Source: an uncultured Christensenellaceae bacterium (GTDB taxonomy: Bacteria; Bacillota; Clostridia; Christensenellales; Borkfalkiaceae). Taken from it: 64,000 nt of DNA. Made by a program: the position numbers and the translations under genes. The notes beneath the pieces were generated by a model, which was not told the origin of the DNA, ran no database searches, and was given only the letters and a program-made list of their open reading frames with translations. The stretch spans positions 1-64,000 of the forward strand of contig CAJUKK010000012.1 of NCBI GenBank assembly GCA_910586985.1, read 5' to 3'. Positions 26,008 through 32,999 of the stretch are shown here, piece by piece (within the stretch, counting starts at the first letter, position 1; each line of letters starts with the position of its first letter).

Positions 26008-26208
26008 ATGAATATTGGAGAAAGATTGCGGTATTTACGTTTGGGAAGAGGTTTTACACAAAAAGACGTAGCGACAGGGATAGGATTAACGGTTAGTGCA
26101 TATTCAAATTATGAGAATAATCTCCGCGAACCGTCCATAGAAATTATTAAAAAACTTTGCGCCTATTATCAAGTTACCGCAGATTATTTGTTGGGACTTG
26201 AAGATTGA
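26008..26208 (+). CDS. small HTH repressor, cassette 3
   Basis: A 66-residue Xre-family HTH protein (FTQKDVATGIGLTVSAYSNYENN) ending QVTADYLLGLED. No ribosome site; the mRNA appears leaderless. It differs strongly from the repressor in the duplicate cassette (26667) in the HTH but shares the terminal TADYLLGLED region, at which point the duplication junction lies. Presumed autorepressor acting on the ACACRTTTYGTGT operators. Confidence 0.88.
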   Translation: MNIGERLRYLRLGRGFTQKDVATGIGLTVSAYSNYENNLREPSIEIIKKLCAYYQVTADYLLGLED

Positions 26209-26241
26209 AAGGTGCAGATCGCTGATTGCGAATACTTTCAT
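26207..26241 (-). pseudogene. 5' fragment of the metallophosphoesterase gene
   Basis: Copy of the first 11-12 codons (MKVFAISDLHLS) left by the tandem duplication, still with an ATG 6 bases after a TATACT box. The rest of the gene is missing; the frame runs on antisense into the cassette 3 HTH gene. If the promoter copy is active it would make antisense RNA to that HTH gene. Confidence 0.75.
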
Positions 26242-26291
26242 AGACAAAGTATAGCATATTTTCGCTCGGTTGGTAAGGGATAAACCGAGCG

Positions 26292-26576
26292 TTACGGGTC
26301 GATTTTTAAGATCGCTTTGAGTTCCGAAAATTCGTTTTCCATGCGCTCGACCGCGTATTCGACGACGCGCTTGTATTTTTGCAGGGGCGAGCTCTGCTCT
26401 TCCCACTCTTCGCAGCCGTTAGGAAAGGGAAAACGGGTGTAATCTTTTTTGAGTATATTGTGCTTTAAACATTTACCGCAACTCGCGGCCCGCAGTTTCA
26501 TATTTTCGTCAAAGTAATAGTGTTGTAAAAAATATCTGCACGCGGTACAGCCGTTGTTTGTTTTATTATTCGACAT
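26292..26576 (-). CDS. small cysteine-rich protein C, cassette 4
   Basis: A 94-residue duplicate of the protein at 25630 (CTACRYFLQHYYFD, CGKC, GCEEWEEQ, then the same C-terminal helix). Start MSNNKT with AGGAG 5 bases upstream. Differences cluster in the N-terminal half, the C-terminal 45 residues are almost unchanged, suggesting the helix is under purifying selection or the duplication is young. It is controlled by a different operator (TACTCT type) from its twin. Confidence 0.85.
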   Translation of the reverse strand: MSNNKTNNGCTACRYFLQHYYFDENMKLRAASCGKCLKHNILKKDYTRFPFPNGCEEWEEQSSPLQKYKRVVEYAVERMENEFSELKAILKIDP

Positions 26577-26604
26577 AAAAACTCCTAATATTTTCAATAC
26601 TAGT

Positions 26605-26656
26605 ATTATATACTCTATTATAGAGTACGTCAAGGATTTTACCCTGTTTTAGAGTA
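26605..26656. promoter_or_regulatory. divergent promoter with two operators, cassette 4
   Basis: Minus-strand TTGACG (26628-26633), 17 bases, TATAAT (26605-26610); the 17-base spacer is exactly the palindrome TACTCTATTATAGAGTA (26611-26627). A second copy, TACCCTGTTTTAGAGTA (26640-26656), is centred 29 bases away over the HTH promoter. Confidence 0.88.
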
Positions 26657-26666
26657 TCCTTATCTC

Positions 26667-26864
26667 ATGTACGGCAAAATATTACGAGATTTAAGAGTTG
26701 AACGAAATTTATCACAACAACAACTTGCAGATATTTTAGGCACAACACAAAAAACTATCAGCAAATACGAATTGGAAGATTTAGATTTAAGCACTGACAT
26801 GGTTGTAAGTATCTGCAAATATTTTGGTGTCACCGCAGGCTATTTATTGGGACTTGAAGATTGA
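26667..26864 (+). CDS. small HTH repressor, cassette 4
   Basis: A 65-residue Xre-family HTH protein (LSQQQLADILGTTQKTISKYE). No ribosome site; a -10-like TATCCT ends 6 bases before ATG, as in cassettes 2, 3 and 5. Ends YLLGLED like the cassette 3 repressor, but the HTH is of another type, consistent with replacement of the repressor after duplication. A paralog follows at 26973. Confidence 0.88.
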   Translation: MYGKILRDLRVERNLSQQQLADILGTTQKTISKYELEDLDLSTDMVVSICKYFGVTAGYLLGLED

Positions 26865-26890
26865 AAGGAACGCCCCCGCGTTCCTTTTTT
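26864..26890 (+). terminator. terminator after the cassette 4 repressor
   Basis: Stem AAAGGAACGC / GCGTTCCTTT with a CCCC loop and T-run. It starts with the GAAAGG hexamer used in the duplication. Confidence 0.88.
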
Positions 26891-26917
26891 GTGTGTCTTC
26901 AATGCAGATAATTGCGC

Positions 26918-26962
26918 ACTCCATATTGGAGTGCGCAGTGTTTTTTACCCTGTTTTAGCGTA
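26918..26962. promoter_or_regulatory. operators of orphan cassette 5
   Basis: Palindrome GCACTCCATATTGGAGTGC (26918-26936) and TACCCTGTTTTAGCGTA (26946-26962), centres 27 bases apart, related to the cassette 4 operators. No clear leftward -35/-10 pair remains and there is no Cys-rich gene to the left. Confidence 0.7.
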
Positions 26963-26972
26963 CTCTTATTTT

Positions 26973-27173
26973 ATGTACGGAAAAATATTGCGGGAATTAA
27001 GGCTTGAACGGGATCTGTCGCAACAACAGCTCGCCGATATTTTAGGCACAACGCAAAAGACAATCAGCAAATACGAATTGGAGTATTTGGATTTAAGCAC
27101 CGAAATGATCATAACCATATGTAAATACTTTGGTGTGACCGCAGACTATTTATTGGGACTTGAAGAAGATTAA
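26973..27173 (+). CDS. small HTH repressor, cassette 5 (orphan)
   Basis: A 66-residue paralog of the cassette 4 repressor (MYGKILRELRLERDLSQQQLADILGTTQK... against MYGKILRDLRVERNLSQQQ). Start 26973 is chosen over an upstream in-frame codon because a TACTCT box ends 6 bases before it, as in the sister cassettes. Its Cys-rich partner is missing, replaced by the terminator of cassette 4, so this is a remnant or a rearranged unit. Confidence 0.85.
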   Translation: MYGKILRELRLERDLSQQQLADILGTTQKTISKYELEYLDLSTEMIITICKYFGVTADYLLGLEED

Positions 27174-27192
27174 AAAAACTTTTTATTCTTTA

Positions 27193-27230
27193 TAAAAATC
27201 GCGCCGTTCGGGAAAACGGCGCGATTTTTA
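27193..27230. terminator. bidirectional terminator
   Basis: A 16-bp stem (TAAAAATCGCGCCGTT and complement) between the convergent HTH gene and the sugar transferase gene. Confidence 0.9.
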
Positions 27231-27239
27231 TAAACTTTA

Positions 27240-28025
27240 TTATTCCCCGCTGTGATCGAACACGACCATCCATGCGCCCTTAAAGATAATCTTTAAGTCC
27301 AGCCAGACGCTCTGCCGTTCGATATAGTCGAGATCGAGCTGTACCCAATCGTCGAACAACAGCGCATTACGGTTTTTTTGAATCTGCCAAAGGCATAAAA
27401 GTCCGCCCTTGATTAAAAGACGCTGTTTTTGCTCCTCCGTATACTGCTCCACCTCGTGCGGGATGGGCGGGCGGGGGCCGACGACGCTCATCGTCCCGTT
27501 AAAAATATTCCAGAGCTGGGGAAGCTCGTCGAGCGAGGATTTGCGCAAAAATTTTCCGAACCGTGTAATGCGCGGGTCGTTCTTCATTTTAAACGCAGGT
27601 CCGTCCGCCTCGTTCAGACCCTTGTCGATCAGCTCCTGTTTCATATTTTCTGCATGCTTGCACATGGTGCGGATTTTATAAAACTTAAAAACCTTTCCGT
27701 TTTTTCCAACGCGTTTGGAAACGTAAACGGGATTGTGGAAATCTTCGAGCCACTTGATCAGCAGGCATAACAGGATAATCGGCGAAAGCAGAATGAGCAT
27801 GATTCCCGAAGAAAAGATATCGAACGCGCGCTTGATAAACCGGTAACAAAAATACCGGAACCCGCGCTTTTTATTTACGATACGCGGCTGTCTCTCCGCG
27901 ATTTCTCCCGTAAGTTCTTCCGCCGTCTCCGCGTCTGCGCGCGGCTCTTTTGCAATCGGCGCGGCGGACTCGTGCGCCGTTTGGAGTTCGGTCTCCTCAC
28001 TGCATACCGCCAACTCTTCGTTCAT
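27240..28025 (-). CDS. undecaprenyl-phosphate sugar phosphotransferase
   Basis: A 261-residue polyprenyl-phosphate hexose-1-phosphate transferase (WcaJ/PssY/RfbP C-terminal type), which loads the first sugar on the lipid carrier for capsule or glycan synthesis at the inner membrane face. A charged N-terminus of about 60 residues leads to a membrane hairpin (FDIFSSGIMLILLSPIILLCLLI), then KFYKIRTM, the catalytic DELPQLWN and GPRPP motifs. Ribosome site AGAGGGGAAT. It stands alone: no other glycan genes are nearby, so its pathway is not known. Confidence 0.92.
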   Translation of the reverse strand: MNEELAVCSEETELQTAHESAAPIAKEPRADAETAEELTGEIAERQPRIVNKKRGFRYFCYRFIKRAFDIFSSGIMLILLSPIILLCLLIKWLEDFHNPVYVSKRVGKNGKVFKFYKIRTMCKHAENMKQELIDKGLNEADGPAFKMKNDPRITRFGKFLRKSSLDELPQLWNIFNGTMSVVGPRPPIPHEVEQYTEEQKQRLLIKGGLLCLWQIQKNRNALLFDDWVQLDLDYIERQSVWLDLKIIFKGAWMVVFDHSGE

Positions 28026-28109
28026 GCGATTCCCCTCTCGTTTCGTCTGTAATGTATTCCCCGTACCAGCATGATTGCCAAAATCAGGCGATTTATATCA
28101 TGCAAAAAA

Positions 28110-29741
28110 TCATTCCGCAAGCAGTTTTAATACTTCGCTCTCCAACACATCGTACGTGACCGAACCCTGACGGGTAAAGGATATCACGCCCTCTTCGTCG
28201 ACAATCAGCGTGATCGGCCAGGTATCTCTGCCGCCGAGCTGTTTAAAGGTATGCGGAACGTCGTTTTCGATCGTGTCCTGCGCGAACAGCATATTGTAGC
28301 CGCTCCACTTGTTTTCGATAAACGGCGCGACGGGCTCGTACGAAACGCCCTGAATCGCAATCACGACCACGTTATCCGCAAAATTATTCTGCAACGTTTC
28401 GAAGTGCGGAATCTCGGCAACGCACGGCGTGCACCAGGTCGCCCAGAAGTTGACGACGACGATCTTTCCCCTATGATCGGAGAGCGTAAATTCTTCCTCT
28501 TCGTCCGGATAGAGTTTTACGGTAAAATCGTAGCACGTATCGCCGACCTCACTCGTAATCCGATCCGCTTCCTTATCGATAAAGTTATAATAGACGAGCG
28601 CGGAAACGAGCAATGCGAGCGCGCACACCCACGCGACAACTTGCGCCCAGAACGCGCGCGTCTTTTTGGGTTTTGCGGGTCTTGCAGCGACGCCGTCCGG
28701 ATCGGGCGTTTCGCTCTTTGCAATTACGATCTCTTCCGTAACCGCCGCATCGACGGAGACGGGAGCCACTGTAACCTGCGCCGGCGTAGCCGCGTCCTCT
28801 GCGCCCGCGAAGAACGCGCCGAGCGGTTTTTCTTCGGACGGGGGCGAAATTTCCGCATTGGGGTGGACGAAAAACTTCGAACCCTTCCAGCTGATCGCAT
28901 GCGCGGGGCACACGGCGATACATTCGCCGCAGTGAATGCACTCGTGATCGCCCACGCGTTTGATATCCATTTTACAGTGCTGAATGCACAGACCGCAGTC
29001 GGTACATTTATTTTTATCGAGTTTTACGCCGAGCAGGGCGATCCTGCTGAATAAGCCGTACAGCGCGCCGAGCGGGCAGAGGAAACGGCAGAATACGCGG
29101 TAGATGAATACGCTTGCAACGCTCAACACGCATAAAACCGCAAATTTCCAAGTAAAGAGCGGGCCGAGCATGGCGTAAAGGTCGGCATTGTGCGGGTTGA
29201 CCAAAAGTCCGATCGCGCCCTCGAACGTACCCGCGGGGCAGATGTATTTGCAGAACGCGGGCACTGGGAACTTGACGATCGAATACATAATCGGTATCAC
29301 GGCGACGAGTCCGACCAAAAGCACGTATTTGAAATAGGATAAAATGCGCGTATATTTGCTCTTTTTGAGTTTGGGGGATTTGATCTTGTAGAGGAGTTCC
29401 TGACCGAGCCCTACAGGGCACAGAAATCCGCAGACCGTTCTGCCGAGAATGAGTCCGAACAGCATGATAATGCCGAGCACGTAAAACGGAGCGCGCGTAC
29501 CCGATGCCGCAAGCGCGTTCTGAAGAGCGCCCAGGGGGCACGCCCCAACCGCGCCGGGGCAGGAATAGCAGTTGAGTCCCGGCAGGCACATGTTTTTTGT
29601 TCCGCCCTTATAAATACTGCCGTTGATAAATCCCTTAATGTTCGCGTTGTACAGCAAAGCGGCGTAGAGCTGAATCAGCCTGCGCTTGCTCGGCTTATGC
29701 CGTTTCCACCAATTTTTTACTTTGCCGAAAAACTTTTTCAT
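28110..29741 (-). CDS. NapH-like polyferredoxin fused to a TlpA-type thioredoxin
   Basis: A 543-residue membrane protein. Residues 20-235 form a NapH/CcoG-like electron-carrier membrane domain with CGFLCP (104-109) and CRFLCP (218-223) motifs; residues 246-278 hold two 4Fe-4S sets (Cys246, 249, 252, 256 and 268, 271, 274, 278); a linker and a TM helix (365-386) lead to an extracytoplasmic TlpA-like thioredoxin domain with active site CTPC (437-440). This suggests electrons from inside are passed to a disulfide outside. It sits just before the CxxC-tail membrane protein gene. Confidence 0.88.
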   Translation of the reverse strand: MKKFFGKVKNWWKRHKPSKRRLIQLYAALLYNANIKGFINGSIYKGGTKNMCLPGLNCYSCPGAVGACPLGALQNALAASGTRAPFYVLGIIMLFGLILGRTVCGFLCPVGLGQELLYKIKSPKLKKSKYTRILSYFKYVLLVGLVAVIPIMYSIVKFPVPAFCKYICPAGTFEGAIGLLVNPHNADLYAMLGPLFTWKFAVLCVLSVASVFIYRVFCRFLCPLGALYGLFSRIALLGVKLDKNKCTDCGLCIQHCKMDIKRVGDHECIHCGECIAVCPAHAISWKGSKFFVHPNAEISPPSEEKPLGAFFAGAEDAATPAQVTVAPVSVDAAVTEEIVIAKSETPDPDGVAARPAKPKKTRAFWAQVVAWVCALALLVSALVYYNFIDKEADRITSEVGDTCYDFTVKLYPDEEEEFTLSDHRGKIVVVNFWATWCTPCVAEIPHFETLQNNFADNVVVIAIQGVSYEPVAPFIENKWSGYNMLFAQDTIENDVPHTFKQLGGRDTWPITLIVDEEGVISFTRQGSVTYDVLESEVLKLLAE

Positions 29742-29744
29742 GCG

Positions 29745-30590
29745 TTAGCCCAACCCGATACATTCGGTGCAGATATTCACCGCTTTAATAAACACGTCAC
29801 CCATGCCGCCGTTCCAGATACCTACGCCGATAAACACGATTGCAACCGCGCCGACGATAATGCGCGTTACGAGCCGCGCGCGCTCGGTAGAGAGCGCACG
29901 AACGGTTTTTTGCACCAGTCCTTTAAACCCGCTCAATTGCTCTGCCGCAGGAACAGATTTTACGCCGCCGCCCGTCTCTTTGATAATATTCTTTGCCGTT
30001 TGCAGTTCGCGCTTTATGCTCACGCCCTCGTAAACCGCCACGCAAACAACGACGACGAACGCCGCCGCGATCCACGGCATCACATGGCGGAGCATTGCCA
30101 GTATCTCCGCATTGAGATTGTGCGAAGGGAAATGCGACGCGTCGAACAGATAGACCGCGCTCATTATCGCAGCGAGAAGGCAGAAAGCCGCCGCGCCGAG
30201 ACGCGCATACGCGCGGATCTTTTTCGCCCGATCGAGTTGGGATTTCCGATCGGCGGGAACGCGAACCAAAAGCCGCGAAAGCGTTTTACAATCGTTTTTA
30301 TAGGGCGGAAGTTTTTGCTTTTCCACGGGAAAAACCGCGGGAAGAATCGCGCCGACGATCACGAACGCCACCCACAGCCAAACGGGCACGGCGATCCGAG
30401 TGAGCGCTCTGCCCACGATCTCGCGGCTGTAAATATCGCCCGCGTGATCGGGAGAAATTCCGTCGTAATAAATCGTTGCCGCCTGCACGATGAATAAAAT
30501 TCCGACGACGACTGTAAACACGCCCAAAAAGACGGAATACCAAAAATTGATCGCCTTGGAACGGCACTGCAAATCTTTTAAATTCGGCAT
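29745..30590 (-). CDS. membrane protein with CD1871A-type CxxC tail
   Basis: A 281-residue protein with several hydrophobic helices (near 17-40, 70-95, 130-150, 170-195, 245-265) that ends KAVNICTECIGLG. That tail matches the short clostridial CD1871A-type CxxC proteins, which are usually about 40-50 residues; here it is attached to a larger protein. Start chosen at MPNLKDL with GAGGGAAA upstream. It is the first gene of the pair with the NapH-TlpA fusion; a CxxC protein is a plausible partner for a transmembrane thiol/electron relay. Confidence 0.75.
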   Translation of the reverse strand: MPNLKDLQCRSKAINFWYSVFLGVFTVVVGILFIVQAATIYYDGISPDHAGDIYSREIVGRALTRIAVPVWLWVAFVIVGAILPAVFPVEKQKLPPYKNDCKTLSRLLVRVPADRKSQLDRAKKIRAYARLGAAAFCLLAAIMSAVYLFDASHFPSHNLNAEILAMLRHVMPWIAAAFVVVVCVAVYEGVSIKRELQTAKNIIKETGGGVKSVPAAEQLSGFKGLVQKTVRALSTERARLVTRIIVGAVAIVFIGVGIWNGGMGDVFIKAVNICTECIGLG

Positions 30591-30644
30591 GGTTTCCCTC
30601 CTTTCCGCGCGATACGCAATATTCCGCAGAGATAATTTCACCTT

Positions 30645-30673
30645 ATTATATCCGCGCGTCAGAAAAAAGTCAA
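30645..30673 (-). promoter_or_regulatory. promoter of the NapH-TlpA operon
   Basis: Minus-strand TTGACT, 17 bases, TATAAT, followed 55 bases later by the ATG of the CxxC-tail protein gene. Confidence 0.85.
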
Positions 30674-30723
30674 GTACTTTGTGTATGGGAAATTATGTAC
30701 TTCTTTTCAAAGCGTACCGCGTT

Positions 30724-30752
30724 TAAAAAAACCAGCGGCGCACCGCTGGTTT
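30724..30752 (-). terminator. terminator of the second peptidase/membrane module
   Basis: Stem AAACCAGCGG / CCGCTGGTTT with a 4-base loop, followed on the minus strand by seven U residues. Confidence 0.88.
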
Positions 30753-30788
30753 AACATCATAATTAAACTGATTACCGAAACCGACCCT

Positions 30789-31557
30789 TTAAGGTATTTT
30801 ATCAAACGTAAATTCGCCGTTTACGGAAAACAAATTTTTCTTAAAGTAGCGGTACAGCCACTCGTAATTCACGGGAATGCGTTCCCGATAGTAGCAGGTT
30901 GCAAAGCAATCTTCCCCCGAATAAAAATTAATATACAAGGGGCTGATGCTGCCGTTTTTCGGATATTTTCCGAACGCAAGCCGTAATGCGGCGTTTGGGT
31001 CGTAGCGCGGCTGAGAAGAGGAAACAAACTCCAGATGAATCAGGCTCGGAGTGTTTCCGGGCAACACTTCTCCGTTTAAATAGCAATCGCCATACGTCCC
31101 GTACTCCATATCGGTTATCGTAATCGCCTCCCGAACAAACAGCTCGTCTTTCGCCGTACGATACAGTGAAAACTCCCGATTATCCGCTTTGAATCCCCAT
31201 CCGTCGGCTTTATAGTACGGATTTAAAATACAACACTCCTGTGTTTTCCCCAAGCTCGGAATCATATTGATTGGAATATCTTATCACGCACTGCTCGTCA
31301 ACGCTTTCGCCGTAATCAAAAACAGGCTCTTCCGCGGTAAACTCGATTCCTGCATGCGTCCATCTCGGCGGACGCTCCTCTGCAATCTGCCACCCCGTCC
31401 ACTCGGTCTTATCGCTCGGTTCCTCTCCGTGAATACTGCCCGACGGATCGTTACCTGCAGACGGAGGTTCGGCGGGGTTTTGCTCCACGTCGCATCCCGC
31501 GCATACGAACAGCAATCCCGTTAAAACGGCTAGCATGATACATGTTATTTTCTTCAT
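30789..31557 (-). pseudogene. lipoprotein gene with a frameshift at a homopolymer
   Basis: ATG 31557 (ribosome site AGAGGAGAT) begins a lipoprotein signal (MKKITCIMLAVLTGLLFVCAGC). The frame reads to ...SNQYDSELGENTGVL and stops soon after 31210; the other frame resumes ...SLGKTQECCILNPYYKADGW and runs to 30789. The switch falls on a T4C4 run (31244-31251), GGGGAAAA in the mRNA. Joined, the two give one protein of about 255 residues. It could be a genuine pseudogene, a sequencing error or phase variation. No family recognised. Confidence 0.7.
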
Positions 31558-31610
31558 AATATCTCCTCTGCATCGGTTATCGCAATACTTTCCTGAATGA
31601 ACAGCTTCTG

Positions 31611-32198
31611 TCAATAAACCCACATCCAAAGCATGGGAATAAAAGTCGGAACAATAATCAAAAGAGCTATCCCGATCAAAACGAAAAATATGATCCGCAT
31701 AATCAATATAGTCTTTGCGCTCCAATCTCTTTTAATGAACATTAAGACTCCAAAAAGCACACTACTGCTTATCTCTGAGATCAGGGCAAACGACATACAG
31801 ATTTCATTATACCATTTTCCTGCCCAGTATCCTCCGCTCCCCTCCGCAATGGAAAGACAAGAAATCATACTTCCCGCAAGCACTGCGCAAACAATAGCAA
31901 ACATGCAAATTACCCGCAATTGGGAAACCGCATCTCCGTGCGTTCCCAAATTTATAATGATAAAAACCAGTGCGGGAATACATAACACCCAAAGCGCCGT
32001 GCTAAGTATTAATAAAACGATACCAAGCGTTATATCCGACAATCGCGACTCATCAAACCGATCATGATTTATTGCAGAACTCCAACTTTTGTAACCGCTG
32101 ATTTGCGGCGAAACCGATAACCCAAAAAAGATAACGGCAAAACAGATTAGAACGATACATACACTTATCGAAATACGCAACCCTGCCTTTCCCTTCAT
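31611..32198 (-). CDS. uncharacterised membrane protein, module 2
   Basis: A 195-residue protein with about five hydrophobic helices, starting MKGKAGLRISIS (GGAG just upstream). It shares the general plan of the 2474 and 3094 proteins: N-terminal helix, W-rich turn, and a terminal III/VPTFIPMLWMWVY like their IFIPxx ends. It lies after the second broken peptidase gene and before the lipoprotein gene, with short gaps, so all three were probably one operon. Confidence 0.65.
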   Translation of the reverse strand: MKGKAGLRISISVCIVLICFAVIFFGLSVSPQISGYKSWSSAINHDRFDESRLSDITLGIVLLILSTALWVLCIPALVFIIINLGTHGDAVSQLRVICMFAIVCAVLAGSMISCLSIAEGSGGYWAGKWYNEICMSFALISEISSSVLFGVLMFIKRDWSAKTILIMRIIFFVLIGIALLIIVPTFIPMLWMWVY

Positions 32199-32212
32199 AA
32201 TCTCCATCTCTC

Positions 32213-32817
32213 TTACATAGATACCTTAATTCCATAAACTGCAATCGTCTCGCTGTCCGCAATATTAAAATAACGCATCTGTCCCCATCCGTCTAAAATC
32301 TTATAAAAATTAATGTTGTATTTGTTTATGGTAGTATTGTTTATAATATTTGTTAAATAGTAATAACCGTACCCAATAGTAACGAAACAATGCGTTTGGC
32401 TTAATCCTTCATAATAACTGTATTCGATTTTCAAAATTTGTGGATCTCTTCCTGTTTGAGGTAAGCTTACATCTTCAAGATATTTCGAGTTTCCACTTGT
32501 AAAATAATAATTTTTAGCAGTTACAAAAAAAGGAACATTCTTTTTTAACCATCCAATTGAATTTTCATAAGTTGAATCACTTAAATTAATAATATCGCAA
32601 TTATGCCCCCAATCGGTTACAAATTTTTTAAATCCCTCTGCACAATTTTTGGGAGTTGTACCGAACGTACCTGTTTTCATATAAGTATAAAAAGCTTTTT
32701 CATAATTAGTTGCCGCCTCATCCGTAAAATACCCTTGATAGTCTAAATTCCTTTCATTCACAATACCGTTGTTGTTTACTTTGTTCCAAAAATTCAAAAA
32801 TGTAACTTACCATTCAT
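32213..32817 (-). pseudogene. second, N-terminally deleted peptidase-like gene
   Basis: A ribosome site and ATG at 32817 begin MNGKLHF and hit a stop at codon 8; compare MKGKLHL of the first copy. Directly after, in another frame, a 194-residue segment resumes at FWNKVNNNG and parallels the C-terminal half of the first copy: YFTDEAATNYEKAFYTYMKTG, SDSTYENS, QTHCFVTIGYGYYYLT and KILDGWGQMRYFNIADS. The propeptide and the Cys-bearing region are gone, so this is a deletion derivative. Confidence 0.65.
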
Positions 32818-32863
32818 AACTTCCCTCATAACTCCCCTCTTTTTTGAAAATATTTGTAAGAAT

Positions 32864-32892
32864 ATTGTAACGAATTATTACGATATTGTCAA
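32864..32892 (-). promoter_or_regulatory. promoter of the second peptidase/membrane module
   Basis: Minus-strand TTGACA, 17 bases, TACAAT, nearly the same in and around the spacer as 4780-4808. Confidence 0.85.
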
Positions 32893-32941
32893 TATGTTTC
32901 CCGAAACTCTTATCATCCTTTTCATAAACGACTCATGAAGC

Positions 32942-32970
32942 TTGACATTCCATAACAACCGTCGTATAAT
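32942..32970 (+). promoter_or_regulatory. promoter of the cysteine desulfidase gene
   Basis: TTGACA, 17 bases, TATAAT, 30 bases before the ATG at 33000. A near-consensus promoter. Confidence 0.9.
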
Positions 32971-32999
32971 AATTTTATCAAAATCACAGGAAAAACGTT

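Larger units (their letters stand above)
25545..26206. repeat. tandem duplication, unit 1 (cassette 3)
   Basis: A 662-base unit beginning GAAAGG inside the metallophosphoesterase gene and ending at the HTH stop codon (GACTTGAAGATT). Its first 370 bases (25545-25914) match 26207-26576 with no length change, i.e. a constant offset of 662. Confidence 0.9.
26207..26862. repeat. tandem duplication, unit 2 (cassette 4)
   Basis: Second copy of the 662-base unit, now 656 bases. It begins and would end at a GAAAGG hexamer (26207 and 26863), the same hexamer that starts unit 1, so the duplication used 6-bp microhomology. The 5' 370 bases are conserved; the operator and HTH half has been replaced by a different sequence. 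Confidence 0.88.

Noticed and set aside
16601..27173. HTH clusters as parts of a prophage
   Set aside because: No integrase, terminase, capsid, tail, lysis or attachment-site signals were seen; the pyr operon separates the clusters. A phage origin of the control regions is still possible.
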